Assembly (NCBI RefSeq): GCF_001411555.2
Contig: NC_049911.1
Coordinates: forward strand, 5,154,209 to 5,218,208
Direction of reading: 5' to 3'
Length of the DNA: 64,000 nt
Source: Juglans regia
Lineage: Eukaryota > Streptophyta > Magnoliopsida > Fagales > Juglandaceae
This document shows positions 21,560-33,666 of the stretch, piece after piece (positions within the stretch are counted from its first letter, which is position 1; the number at the start of each line of letters is the position of its first letter). Made by a program: the position numbers and the translations under genes. The notes beneath the pieces are model-generated. The model made no database searches. It was not told where the DNA came from and saw only the letters and a list, made by a program, of their open reading frames with translations.

Positions 21560-22345
21560 TGTCGACCCTCAAAATCGTTAGACTCAAACATTCCAGACTT
21601 CTGTTATTGTACCTTCAGTAACGACTTCTACGGCCCATGGTTCTTCTCCAGGTGACTCTTATGTTCCTGCACCTCCTACAATGAATTACTACACACCTGA
21701 ACTGGTGCAACAAATGCTAATTTTGGCATTATCGACAAAGGGATTCCAAGGTAATCATTTTGCTAAACTCTGGTATGTGGACTCGGGTGCCTCTAATCAC
21801 ATGATGCATAATCCCATAGCTTTGTGTCAAATTAGGCCTTATGTTGGCCAATCTGCTATTCAAACAGCCAATGACAGTTCCTTGTCAATCACTGATGTCG
21901 GAGATGTCTTTTCTAAGTTCACTGATGTGTTTCATGCTCCTCAATTTTTCACGAATCTTATTTCTGTTGGTCAGTTAGTTGATAACAATTGTGCTGTTAA
22001 TTGTTTTGGTTATGGTTGTGTAGTGCAAGACCAGATAACGAGGAAGCCGATCACGAAGGGACCTAAAGTAGGGCGCCTGTTTCCACTATTTTCGCCGGTT
22101 CCAACATTTTCTTCAGTTTCTCCTATTTTGTCATTTGCATGTAATAATGTTCTAGATTAATATGGTGTGGCATCGTCGTTTAGGCCATCCCAATACCTAG
22201 ATCTTATTTCATGTATTGAACTCTGGTTTACTTGGTAATAAAGAACGTTGTTCTTCCTCTCTTGAGTGTATTTTTTGCAAACTTGGTAAAAACAAAACTC
22301 TTCCCTTTCCTTTACATGCTAGTCGAGCTTCACTATTTTTTCCAT
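21560..22345 (+). pseudogene. Ty1/copia protease and GAG-pre-integrase, part 3
   Basis: After a degraded linker, the open frame 21681-22160 has the copia aspartic protease motif WYVDSGASNHMM near 21774 and the following segment with SVGQLVDNN. From 22158 the GAG-pre-integrase domain reads MVWHRRLGHPN, a stop, then LNSGLLG and CIFCKLGK (zinc ligands H, H, C, C). The frame decays after about 22345; integrase, reverse transcriptase and RNase H are missing. It is the same plus-strand element as 14129-14277. Confidence 0.88.
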
Positions 22346-22945
22346 CAATCATTTTCGTGAAAAAATATATTATCAAACTCAGGCAGCTTTTATATATATT
22401 GACCTATACATGATGACATGTATCACATTAGAGGCTGAGAGAAAATATCCAACTTCAAACATTAAACAAGTTCGATCGATCGCTGTATATTGCCCTCAAT
22501 CTGCTCTCTTTCCCAATCTCTGTTCTCTGTAAAAGTAAAAATGTCACAAATTTGGGTGAGATTGGTACTTGTTATTTATAGAAATATTTATAATTTTTTG
22601 TGATTTATTTTGTAGATCAAAGATTTCTCTTATTAAACATTTACAAGTCATGCTTAGAAGAAACTTTTCTATGAAGCTAGCTACAAAGCATCAAGTCTTG
22701 GTTTCTTTCAAATTCATATGGATTAGAAGCATGATTCACTTCATACTTTTTAAGTACTAGTTGTGCTTTGTGAAAGGAAGTTGGAAAAAGAAAAAATAAT
22801 CACAGTATTTAACATCATGCAAGCATGGAATTATCCATCTGTCAACTATTATATATATATGTATATAAATATATATATGCAGTACATGTTTTTTGAAACT
22901 AATTTTTTGCTTCTAATTTATTTTTTCAACTTCTTTGACTGTGAT
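22346..22945. other. Spacer between copia and hAT fossils
   Basis: No gene is recognised. It is AT-rich, with a (TA)n-like tract at 22851-22880. From 22488 on, the sequence recurs at 39396 directly after the N gap. Confidence 0.5.
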
Positions 22946-23187
22946 ATGGATGCTACACCTAGTGGACGATTGTCCACAAGGGGATGCAGTAGATGCCAGT
23001 GCTATTGCTCTGACACCGGTAGGTACTTCCACTCCTAGAGCTAAATCTAGAGCAACTACTTCCTGTGCAAGTAGTTGACTCCCAGTAGATACAAAAGATG
23101 ATGATATGTTCAACGAAAAGGAAGAGATGCCTATTGAGCACGATCAACCACCATGACCTTCTAAAAAAAGGTCGTAGACATGGGAAC
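22946..23187 (+). pseudogene. hAT transposase N-terminus with BED finger, part 1
   Basis: ATG at 22946 starts MDATPSG. After a frameshift near 22980 the frame reads DASAIALTPVGTSTP, later DDDMFNEKEEMPIEHDQPP, a TGA, PSKKRS, a TAG, then TWE. The series acidic stretch, KKRS-W-TWE is how plant hAT transposases enter the BED zinc finger (W-x-HF). The finger is cut after TWE by a solo LTR and resumes at 25515. The stop in KKRS* is probably a former tryptophan (TGG to TAG). Duplicate at 39854-40095. Confidence 0.72.
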
Positions 23188-25514
23188 TGTGACGCCCCCA
23201 ACCTCCGCTTGGGATGGAACAAAGACTTAGAGCGTCGGGACATACAACACAAGGTTACATAACCCATACATGACAGTTAATATGTAATGCATCCTAGTAT
23301 GCAATAGTCGCAACGAAAATAAAGGTGAAAGTATAACTTATACCGAAATAACTAAAAACATCCCAATTCGTTAGTGATAATCAAGTTCAAAGTACCAAAT
23401 GTAGCATAATCTTAGTACAACTAAAGGTCAAAGTCAAATCATCCGCTTCATGCATTCTAGAGCATGAAAGACTTGGGCTATATACATAAGGATCGAATCT
23501 AGTCTCCTTTCAAGGTCCGGCTCCTCTTCAATTAGTCGGATCCAGTGCTCCATCTAGCTCATTCTCCTCGAGATTTGACACAACTTCTACCATTCCGAAC
23601 ATAATGATAGTGGTCTCACAATGGGTGATATTTACTCGAAATCACAATAAGTTGAACAACCAACGTGCGCAAAGTAAATTAAGCATGAAGAATGATAAAT
23701 ATGAAATGCAGAAAAATGTGTGTGCGTCTCCCATCCAGATTTCTCAACATTTTCAGAAAAATAGAGATACATATTTTTGTTCAAATAACATTTTTATCTC
23801 ATTTGTCAAAAACATATTTACATCATAACATTTCATCATTATTAGCAATTCATAATTAATCATAATGTGTGGTATCGTCATAGTTCCTCATGTGCATTGT
23901 GAGTACCTGTCGGGGACCGTAATACAACTCACGTTGAAGCTACGTTGTGTGCAGACTCTTTCTCAATGCATTGGTAATATGATATAACATCATAACTTCG
24001 TAACGTGTACACCCACCAGCCTTAAGTGTCATAAAAATTTGACTTCGCTCCGGTATTCTTTAAAAAGAATCCATTCGAAACCCATTGACTTTCTTCGTCA
24101 ACCCAGGCGTTATCACTACATTCTTAAACACTCGAGAGTGGACAACGGAATTCTACAAGGATAATTCCCCGTCCAAGCCATTGGAGTCGTGACAAAAAAT
24201 ATTTTTATGCTATACTTGAAAAATATTTTTCATGATATGTGCATATGTGGCAAGCTTTCATGCAAAAATGATATTTATAGATGCAATATGTAAAAATGGT
24301 AAAAAAATATCACATGTCATGTAAGTATGCATTCAATGTATCATATAATATGATATTTTATGCTCAAAATGATAATTGAAATATGAATGAAACATTTATC
24401 AATAATTCATAAATAATATATCAAGGTGTAAGTTACAGGCCAACTTACAAACTTCCTGAGTAATCGAAAAAAATATCGTAACTGTTGAAATCAAGTGTGT
24501 ACTAAGTTAGGATTAATACTACTATGGATGAGGTTCATAAAAAAAGGCTTCCAAAATGGGTATTTACAAAAACACCCCTAGTCTTTAAAAAATTACCGCT
24601 AAGGCCCTAAATTTTCACTAATTGTAGACGAACTCCAAATTTAGCCAAACTTCATATACTACATATTTTTGACAGTATAAAACTATCTATACCCTTGGAA
24701 TTTTAAAAATAAAAGTGGAACTAGCTCAAACAGTGACAATTAGTGGCATGCACACTAGTTGATGCTTAAGTGTGTTTTCAACCATTGATTCCTATAAATG
24801 CATGCATATGAAATTTTCTTTAACCACAAACAATCACTAAAGTCTTTAATGACATGATGAAGGCTAATTCTTGGATAATCAAGTTCATCTTTACGATTAA
24901 TCATGGCAAAGAATCCTCAATCTCCAACATATTCAAAACCGATACATGCTTTGATGATCAAAACAAGATAAAATTAAAGCCTATCATGGCATGCTTGTAA
25001 TCGAAAATTAAACCTTCTATAATCATTCTAAGACAATGATAAATCATATCAAATCATACTTAAGACTTGTCATAGCTAAATTTCCACTTAAAATCATTTA
25101 AAAAGAGGCCTCATGTCCACAAAGGTGGGGTTTGAAAGGGTTTGTCTTGACCTAATTCGGCCATGGGTCAATTATGCACTAAGTGTTGGGCCCAATGGCC
25201 TCACGCCTTTCTTATATTTGGGCCAAAGCTATCTACAAAGCCTTGAATTCCTAAGAGGTTTGGACAAAGGCTACTAACGCTTGGCCCATAAGTGTTCTAG
25301 GATCTTAAATGCCTACTAGAAACACTAATGGGCTTGCTCCTCTAAACTATTACTTAAAGATACTAAATGTCAAGGTCTAAACTAATCTCACTATCAACAT
25401 TGAAGTAAGCAAATAAAAAAAAGATATAATAATAAAATATTTAAAACTCAAAATCATAAGCTTAATATAGAGTTTTTAAGGGTTAATCCTAATGGTATTA
25501 GGCAGTGTGTTACA
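23188..25514 (-). mobile_element. Solo LTR, reverse orientation, imperfect TSD GGAAC/GGAAA
   Basis: On the minus strand it runs from TGTAACACACTG (25514) to GGGGGCGTCACA (23188). The flanks are GGAAC (23183-23187) and GGAAA (25515-25519), four of five bases equal. Length is 2327 bp. Its terminal part and the segment around 24090 (TTGACGAAGAAAGTCAA in reverse) are related to the 4.4-kb LTR at 17187. No coding region inside. It splits the BED finger of a hAT fossil. Duplicate at 40096-42422. Confidence 0.88.
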
Positions 25515-25636
25515 GGAAAATTTCGCCAAAATTCCTGGCTATCGTGCAAACCCGCAAGCAGGATGCCACCATTGTGGACAACTTTGTGGTTGCCATTTGA
25601 AGAAGCAAGGCACCAGTGCATTAAGTAACTATTAGA
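25515..25636 (+). pseudogene. hAT transposase BED finger, part 2
   Basis: Directly after the LTR the frame reads ENFAKIPGYRANPQAGCHHC, GQLCGCHLKKQGTSALSN and a stop. The CxxC pair, the KKQGTSALSN end and the join to TWE at 23187 fit the BED zinc finger pattern; the second histidine pair is degraded. The rest of the transposase (dimerisation domain) is not present. Duplicate at 42423-42544. Confidence 0.72.
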
Positions 25637-26243
25637 TTTCTTATGATTATGGACTTGTTTTAAATTTTAGATGATTTACGTGATATTATTTTATGACTTT
25701 TAATTGTGAAATTTAAATTCAATGTATTTTATTGTTATTAATTAATGTTCACTATATAAAATGATCTTTATTTTAAATTAATTTATTGTTGAATTTTATT
25801 ATTATTTTATTTAAGCTATTCACTACGTTTAAATTATTTTATTTAACTTTCTATTTTGAAATAAATTTTCGTTGAATCATTTGTGTGAACCAAGATCTGA
25901 GGATTGGACCTCATTTCTTTCCCTCTATTTTTCTTTTCCTCTTTTTCTTTTCTTCTCCTTTTCTTTTTCTCCCATTTCTTTTTTCTCCTCTCTCTCTCTC
26001 TCCTCTCTCCCCGCGCGCGCACGACGCCTCCCCTCTCTCCTCGTGCGTTTTCCTTCCTTTCCCAGCCCACCATCGTGCGCCTCCGTCTGGCGACACTGCC
26101 CAGCCCACTGCCTTCCCCACGGGCCAACAACCCCACCCCTCCAATCTCAGCTCTTCCCAAGCCGTCGTTTACTCCCATGTACAACACTAAGCCATGGCGT
26201 TGTTTGTGCTAGCGCGCCGCCGTCGCGCCACCACCGGCCACCA
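25637..26243 (+). mobile_element. Mosaic LTR copy 2, left part (as assembled before the gap)
   Basis: From 25795 this equals window position 1 onward with a few per cent differences, ending GGCCACCA where the chromovirus LTR begins. The AT-rich bases 25637-25794 are probably the start of the same LTR (compare 61146-61380), but I cannot fix the first base. The same bases recur at 42545-43151, where the continuation after element B is found at 53721. Confidence 0.75.
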
Positions 26244-29058
26244 TGTAACGCCCTGTATCCGAGGGTCCGGAGAGTTAACTCATGTCACTAACAAACCTGT
26301 CTCTCCAAGCACTTAAAACTCCAAGGACTTCATGATTAGCACACTATTCATATTTTTCCAAATAACCATAATAAAACTCCATAAGTTATCATTACAAAAC
26401 ATAAACCAAAAGGGGTCCACAATCTCCCAATAACCTCAAAAATATAGCAATACATCTTTAGGTCTCAATAGGTCCAAACAACGTAAAGTACTTCAATTAC
26501 TCAAATTAAATCCATCTACTAACAATGGTACTCTAAAGTACCCAATCCTTCCATCCATATCTAGCCAGCTTCAATTCTAATCCTGATCCCCAGCTGGGAA
26601 ATCAATATCATCTGAAAATATATGAAGATAAAGGGAGTGAGTTATCAACAACTCAGTAAGCAGAGAACATATACTAGCATGTAAACATGAGCCTTTTCAG
26701 AAAGTTCAATATGCAGAAACAAAACATTTTATTTTTATATGCAGATCTCAGAAAACGTGTTATCAAAAAATTAGAGCGACTTTTCTAACATTTCATACTC
26801 AAGTCCACAATTCATATTTGAGGATCCATTTCATATTCAAAAACACTTGGCATAACATAACTGAACATATTCATCGTATCATATCATATCATATACCATG
26901 TTTAACCCCCGTGGTAGGGTTGTGCTATCCCCGGTGGCCAAACCAGGCAGTATCATGTGGTGAACTTCCCATTTTTCAATCTCGGAGCCCCGAGTGTGCA
27001 CACAGGAAAGAACACGTAAAAGGACCACTTTGTTTCCAAAGTGGGTGCACTCATATCATATCATGGTGGTACCAACCATATCACGTGAATAGTATCATCA
27101 TATCAGAACCATGTTCAGAACAGATAAGTATGCCAAATTTTTATCATATCCATATCATATCAAAACACGTGCGAAACATATTCATATCATTTCTATTTGA
27201 TCAAAAACAGATCCAAATCATTTCATATCACATGCATAAAAATTTCAATGATATAATATTCGCTCTTTTGCATATTTCAGAAACATGTCAAATATTGCTC
27301 ATGTCTACACATTTCATGTCAAAAATATTTCTTTTCTCTTTCATACGTATCTCATGAGGGAATGCAAAACATATACTGGGGTTGTTTTTCACTTTTTTTT
27401 TTTTTTTAAAACAACATGCACATTTTTACAAACCAACCTCAGTTCATTTCTTTTTATGCAAATCTAGCATAGGAACCCCGCTTACATGGACTTCTTAGCT
27501 TCTCGAAAATTTTCCTCAAAAGTGCCGAACAAACATATTAATCCTCACCTATAAAATCACGTAATTTTCGTAAATTTTCAGTCGATCACATACTTCAATA
27601 CATAAGCCAAAAATGTTAGAATACCCTATTTTAAATTCCTCAAACTTAAAGTCCTCATACCCTCAAAATAGCATCATTTCCCTAAACCATCGATATCCAC
27701 TAAATCGAATTCGTATTGAACAATGATTTAATCGAATAAGTATTATAATAATTACGGAACTCAATGAATAGTAATATTAAAATATCTAAAATACCAAAAA
27801 CGTATTACAAATTGATAGGATACTTTAACTACTAAAAAAAAAAATCTTATAAAATACGTCATGAAAACTCCTTTTAAAAAAATAGGTTTACTTTCTTTAG
27901 CTAACAATATTATTAAAATATCATCTACAACAAAAATACAATATTCTATGAGACTTAAAACAAAACCCAGATGACATAAACTCAAATAGATCCCTCATTC
28001 GAAAATATTAATCGGGAACATACACCAAGGGTAAACCAGTAATAATATTCAACTATTATTAATAATATATATATATATCATAAGAACCAAAACTAGAGGA
28101 TCACAACACCCGAACATGCGATGGCAGGGGCTTACTCCCAGGAGACCGAGGCGAGCATGGAGGAGTACGGCGCGATGGCTGGCTGGCGGGACAGTGGTGG
28201 CGCGACTAAACAGCAGGAACGCAGTGGGGAGGCCGTCGACCTGCGCTGAGCACGAGAGAAAAAAAGAGAGAGTAAGGTGAGCGAGCAAGAGGCGGAGAGA
28301 AAGAAGTGTGCAGACCGAAAGAGATGCTCACCGTGGGAGGTGGTTACGACCGAGGTGGCCTGTGGGCGTCCAGCGCCCTCTTTCCGAGCGAGAGGCGACG
28401 GCTTGGATTGAATGGTGCAGTACAATGGTTTGGTGTTAGAACCTCTGTTTCGGGTGGCTAAAACAGGGGATTTTCGGGCTGGGATGGTGCTCTGTTTTCG
28501 GAGGTACAACCGAGATGGTGTTTACACGGAGAGGGTGGTGGTGCCCGGCTTGAGAGGTGGACTTTGTGTGGTTGTCGTTCCGTGTGCGTGGACAACGTTC
28601 GGCGGAGAAAAACGCCTTGGCATGGCTGTGCGGGTAGCTGGGCTGCTGAATGAGGCTTGCGGTTTGGAGCCTTGAGGGTAGGGACGGGTGCAATGGCCAC
28701 GGTTCTAATGTGCTGAGGCGTGAAATGAGGGCTGCGGCACATGAACTAGGGTTGAGAAGACTTAAAATTATACATAACTATAAGTAGAAAGTAGAACAAA
28801 CCTAATTAAAAAGGAAAGGATGGAAGTGCATGAAATAGAACTAGCTGGACGCCGTGCGATGAAGTCTGGACCCGCGCGATCTCACGGCTAGGCTCTGAAC
28901 GAGATTAATGTATTGCTTTCATCTAAAGCTTCGGGTCTCTAATCAACTAAAAGAAAAGAAAATAAAATAAAAAAAATAAAATAAAATATACTGCCAAAAC
29001 ATTTTAGGCTCAAAGTAACGCACCAGTTCAAAGGGGTCTGGCAATGCTGGGTCTTACG
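26244..29058 (-). mobile_element. 3' LTR of chromovirus element A
   Basis: On the minus strand it begins at 29058 beside a polypurine tract and ends GGGCGTTACA at 26244. The first base is C where the other LTRs have T (CGTAAGACCC). Length 2815 bp. It is apparently identical to the 3' LTR of element B (43152-45966), but clearly different from the 5' LTR of its own unit (34002-37012), for example in the segments opposite 35240-36500. Five bases on its outside (CACCA) do not match the bases outside the 5' LTR (AGTAG). Confidence 0.9.
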
Positions 29059-29072
29059 TCCTCCCCCCCTTA
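29059..29072 (-). promoter_or_regulatory. Polypurine tract of element A
   Basis: On the minus strand this reads TAAGGGGGGGAGGA and directly precedes the 3' LTR, as needed for plus-strand DNA priming during reverse transcription. Duplicate for element B at 45967-45980. Confidence 0.85.
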
Positions 29073-29126
29073 TAAAAATTCCGTCCTCGGAATTTGCTAT
29101 AACTTGACAAAACTCCCATCGAAAAG

Positions 29127-32100
29127 TCATGGGTACTTGTCTCGCATTTCTTCCTCCAATTCCCAAGAAGCTTCACTAATAGCATGATTTTTCCATAACA
29201 CTTTAACAAAAGGGATAGTTCGAGTCCGTAGCACTTGTTCTTTCCTTTCCAAAATCCGGACTGGTTCTTCCGCATAAGTCATATCCTCCTGAATCTGAAG
29301 TGGTTCATAGTCAATAACGTGCGTCGGGTCGGGAATATATTTCCTCAGCATGGAAATATGAAATACATTATGCACTCCCGCAAGTGCCGGTGGAAGTGCT
29401 ACTCTATAAGCCACTGGTCCAATCCGGTCAAGAATCTCAAATGGCCCAATATATCTTGGGTTCAACTTGCCCTTCTTTCCAAATCTCATAATTCCTTTCG
29501 TCGGTGCTATTCTCAAGAATACTTTGTCTCCAACCTCAAACTCCAATTGGCGGCGACGCTTGTCTGCATAACTCTTTTGTCGGCTTTGAGCTGCTTTCAT
29601 TCTTGCCCGAACGATATCTATCTTCTCTGTAGTCTGCTGAATAATCTCTGGTCCTAGAAGTTTCCTTTCACCTACTTCATCCCAATACAATGGAGATCTA
29701 CACCTCCTACCATACAAAACCTCATAGGGTGCCATTCCAATGCTAGCCTGGAAACTATTATTATAAGCAAACTCGACCAACGGTAAATGGTGCATCCAAG
29801 TTCCCTTAAAATCCATCACACATGCCCTCAACATGTCCTCCAAGATTTGAATAGTTCTTTCTGACTGTCCATCTGTCTGAGGGTGAAATGCAGTACTGAA
29901 ATTTAACTTAGTACCCATTGCTTCCTGTAAGCTTCGCCAGAACTTGGAAGTGAAACGAGGGTCTCTATCCGACACAATGGATACCGGTACCCCATGCAAC
30001 CTCACTATCTCCCGCACATACAACTCAGCTAGTTTGTCCAATTTATAAGAAACTTTAATAGGCACAAAATGAGCAGTTTTTGTTAGGCGATCCACGATCA
30101 CCCATATAGCATCTTGTCCGCTCAATGCCCTCGGTAGGCCCGTCACAAAGTCCATGGAGATATGCTCCCACTTCCACTCTGGGATCTGGAGTGGTTGTAG
30201 TAATCCGGCTGGTCTCTGATGCTCCGCCTTCACCAGTTGGCAAGTTAGGCATTGTTCTACAAATTTAGCAATGTCTCTTTTCATACCATTCCACCAAAAA
30301 GACTCTCTCAAGTCCCGATACATCTTAGTACTCCCTGGGTGAACTGTGTATAAAGAACGGTGTGCTTCTTCAAGAATTACTCTTTTCAGTTCTTCATTAG
30401 CTGGCACGCATAATCTACCTCTAAATCTTAAAACTCCATCTTCGGAAGCGCTAAAGTCAGATTTGTCCCCGTTCCCGACTTCTTCCACTAGTTTCACCAA
30501 CCCTAAATCCACCTTCTGAGCAGCTTTGATTCTATCTAATAAGGTTGGTTGAACTATCAAATTGGCCAAGAAGGTACTTGTATCACTAGTGATAACCTCA
30601 ATACCGGCTCTTTCTAGGTCCATTAACAACCTATGTTGAGTGGTAAGGGCTGCAACTGCTGGTCCCACCGACTTCCTACTCAAGGCGTCGGCTACAACAT
30701 TAGCTTTGCCTGGGTGATAGTTGATGGTGCAGTCATAATCTTTGATCAACTCGAGCCATCTCCTCTGCCTCATATTTAATTCTTTCTGGGTGAAGAAATA
30801 TTTCAAGCTTTTGTGATCTGTATAAATCTCACACTTTTCCCCATACAGATAGTGTCTCCAAATCTTAAGTGCAAAAATGACGGCTGCAAGCTCCAAATCA
30901 TGCGTGGGATAATTCTGCTCGTACGCTTTTAGTTGGCGTGAGGCGTATGCAATAACCTTCCCATGCTGCATCAGTACGCACCCCAAACCAAGCCTTGACG
31001 CGTCGCTAAAAACTACAAATCCCCCTCTAGCCGTGGGAACTGTTAATACCGGAGCCGTCACTAATCTCCTTTTCAACTCCTGAAAGCTTTCTTCACACTT
31101 TGTTGTCCATTCAAACTTATTATTTTTCTTGGTGAGTGCTGTGAGAGGAACTGCTATCTTGGCGAAACTGTCAATGAATCGACGGTAATAACCTGCCAAT
31201 CCCAATAAACTTCTAACCTCATGCACATTCTTCGGCGCCGGCCAATTTACCACTGCTTCCACTTTTCCCGGGTCCACTGAAATGCCATCTTTCGAAACTA
31301 CATGCCCCAGAAATGCGATTGAATCAAGCCAAAATTCACACTTCTTAAATTTAGCAAACAATTTTTTATCTCTGAGTGTCCCAAGTACCAGCCTCAAATG
31401 TTCCTCATGCTCAGATTTGCCTTTGGAGTAAACCAATATATCATCAATAAAAACAACTACAAACTTATCCAAAAATTCATGGAACACCCTGTTCATCAAA
31501 TCCATAAATACTGCTGGGGCATTAGTCAGGCCAAAAGGCATGACCAAAAACTCATAATGGCCATAACGAGTCCTAAACGCCGTCTTAGCTACGTCCTCTG
31601 CTCTGATCTTCAATTGATGGTAACCCGATCGAAGATCAATCTTTGAAAATACCTGAGCGCCCTGGAGCTGATCAAACAAATCATCTATACGGGGTAGCGG
31701 GTACTTATTCTTTATGGTCACACGATTAAGTTCCCTGTAGTCAATACACATTCTCATCGATCCATCCTTCTTCTTCACGAAGAGGACTGGAGCTCCCCAA
31801 GGTGATACACTGGGCCTGATAAAACCCTTATCCAACAGGTCTTGCAATTGTTCCTTGAGTTCCACTAACTCCGACGGTGCCATTCGATAAGGTGCTTTTG
31901 AAAGGGGTGCCGTGCCTGGAGCTAGTTCAATAGTAAACTCCACTTCCCGTTCGGGCGGGAGTCCAGGTAAATCTTCTGGGAAAACCTCTGGATATTCTCT
32001 CACCACAGGTATCTGCTCTAACTTCAACTCCTCTTTTGGTACTTCTACCACGCAGGTTAAGAATCCCTGACAACCATCTCGTAACAATTTCCCAACTTGA

Positions 32101-32494
32101 ACGGCAGATATGATGGGTGGATGCATCCTCACTTTTGAACCTGAGAATCGAAATTCACTGTCTTTTGGGGGCCTAAATATCACTTCCTTTTTAAAACAGT
32201 CTATGCTGGCGTGGTAGCAAGCCAGCCAATCCATACCCAAAATTACATCAAACCCAAACATGTTAAACACTATCAAATCTGCTGGCATCAATCTTCCCTC
32301 AATCAATAAAGGACACCCTGGTAGAAACTTGTCACAAACTACCGAATTTCCCGTTGGGGTCGCAACCACTAACTTGGACTTTAACTCTTCAGTTTCTAAG
32401 GTGCAAAATCGAGCATAGGTCGTAGAAACAAACGAATGTGTCGCTCCCGAATCAAATAGTACAGTGGCATTATTAGAAAACAAAGAAAGAGCAC
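29127..32494 (-). CDS. pol: Pol polyprotein of a Tekay/Del-type chromovirus (element A)
   Basis: Residue numbers follow the 1129-residue frame that starts at 32516. Order: aspartic protease FDSGATHSF (catalytic D22), reverse transcriptase with YPLPRIDD and active-site FIDD at 356-359, RNase H with D505, E542, D567 and D610, integrase zinc finger H719/H726/C756/C759, integrase core D789, D850, E886 and GPFEIL near 1024, and a C-terminal chromodomain (about 1085-1129, [16 protein letters not shown]). Protease-RT-RH-IN order plus chromodomain defines a Ty3 chromovirus; the chromodomain is expected to direct integration to modified histones. The frame is open throughout with consensus active-site residues. 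The ATG at 32516 is probably not the real start: the upstream 97-nt interval looks like an intron that joins pol to gag in frame. Residues 931-1129 lie in or next to the stretch shared exactly with element B. Confidence 0.95.
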
Positions 32495-32591
32495 CTGTGG
32501 TCATAATCAACGTCATTCATAAACTAAAATTTTTAAGTCTTAACCTTAATCCACAAATCAATATCTTAAAAACATAACAAAGAAGTCATAC
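32495..32591 (-). other. Candidate 97-nt intron between gag and pol (element A)
   Basis: On the minus strand the interval starts GTATGACTTC and ends TATGACCACAG, is U-rich, and contains the gag stop codon. If it is removed, the split glycine codon G|GT restores one open frame running from DVIT of gag into GALSLFS of pol. Exon lengths (1075 and 3368 nt) leave remainders 1 and 2, so the phase fits. Other Tekay/Del elements encode gag and pol in a single frame across this point, which supports the joined reading. The same interval with intact ends exists in element B. No transcript evidence is available. Confidence 0.7.
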
Positions 32592-33666
32592 CCGTGATCA
32601 CATCATTCCTATCCTCAGCCTCTCCAGGTGTCAAAGCAAAAACCCTTGCAGGTGCAGTAGTACGCTGCATGTTGCCTCGCGCTGTCCCTTCTATTCTAGG
32701 TGGTGGTGGGGGTCTGCTGTTATCCAATCGTAGAGGACAGTCCCTGAGATAATGGCCCGATCTGCCACAACGGTAGCATAGTCCCGCTTCCTTCCTGCAT
32801 ACTCCAGTATGTACTCGGTTGCAAGTTCTACATTGATATGCTTGTTGGGTGCCCTGAACCATCCTTTTTCCCGAGCTACTACCTTCATTTCTCTTTTTCC
32901 ACGCTCCTTGGTCCAAACCAGAATGAGGCCCCGAAGAAATAGTCCTCTTCTTCTGATCGTGCAATGCAGCGCTCCTTTGAAGCCTTTGCTCAAAAACTGT
33001 GGCCTTATCTACCAATTCTGAGAAATTTCGAATCTGGAAGCCCACCACTCGTTCATAAAGTTTTTCATTTAGCCATTGTTCGAATTTACGCGCTTTCTTT
33101 TCTTCGTCAGGAATCAGATACGCAGCAAAACGGGATAATTCAATGAATCTAGCTGCATATTGGTGTACCGTCATGGATCCCTGCACCAGAGTGGCAAATT
33201 CCATTGCCTTGTCCTCTCGAGCCGAGCTTGGAAAAAATCGCTCAAGAAAAATCTGCTTAAAATGCGGCCAATTGACTATTTCTGTTCCCCCTGCTTCTCG
33301 GATAGTTCTTTCTGAGATCCACCATCTTTTTGCCTCACCGGTCAGTTTGAAAGTTGCATATGCCACCTTTTGTTCATCTGTGCAGGTTAACACCCGCAAT
33401 ATCTCTTCAATATCTTGCACCCAATCTTCAGCTAAGGTGGGTTCGCCTTTGCCATCAAATGAAGGGGGGTGCATCCGATTGAACTGTTCTATGTTACCAC
33501 CTCCTTCATTAGAGTTGCGTTGGCGACCTACGGGATTTTGCGCGAGATCGTCTATTAACTGATGAGCTGCTGCTCGTAGTACTTCAGAAGCACTCGGGTT
33601 TGCTCCCCTTTCGTTCTCGTTCACGTTCAAGTCCGACATACTTCGTTCGCAACGACGAGGTGGCAT
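32592..33666 (-). CDS. gag: Gag protein of chromovirus (element A)
   Basis: I chose the ATG at 33666 (MPPRR) rather than the in-frame upstream ATG at 33720, because the extension (hydrophobic, cysteine/tyrosine rich) overlaps a splice-acceptor-like leader and is unlike gag. The capsid-type Retrotrans_gag region carries FNRMHPPSFDG, W100, TFKLTGEAKRWW, WPHFKQIFLERFFP and FEQWLNEKLYERV (numbers from 33720). It is followed by two cysteine clusters: C297-C300-H304-C308 and the nucleocapsid knuckle CYRCGRSGHYLRDC at 315-328. The protein would form the virus-like particle and bind the RNA. Unspliced mRNA would end gag ten residues beyond the intron donor. Confidence 0.93.

Noticed and set aside
22569..23038. 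Short plus-strand frames starting at 22569 and 22763
   Set aside because: AT-rich chance frames; only the part after 22946 has hAT-like content, and in another frame after 22980.
29235..29657. Plus-strand frames opposite pol and gag (also 31398, 32809, 33143, 46143, 50051)
   Set aside because: Antisense shadows of strongly supported gag-pol frames.
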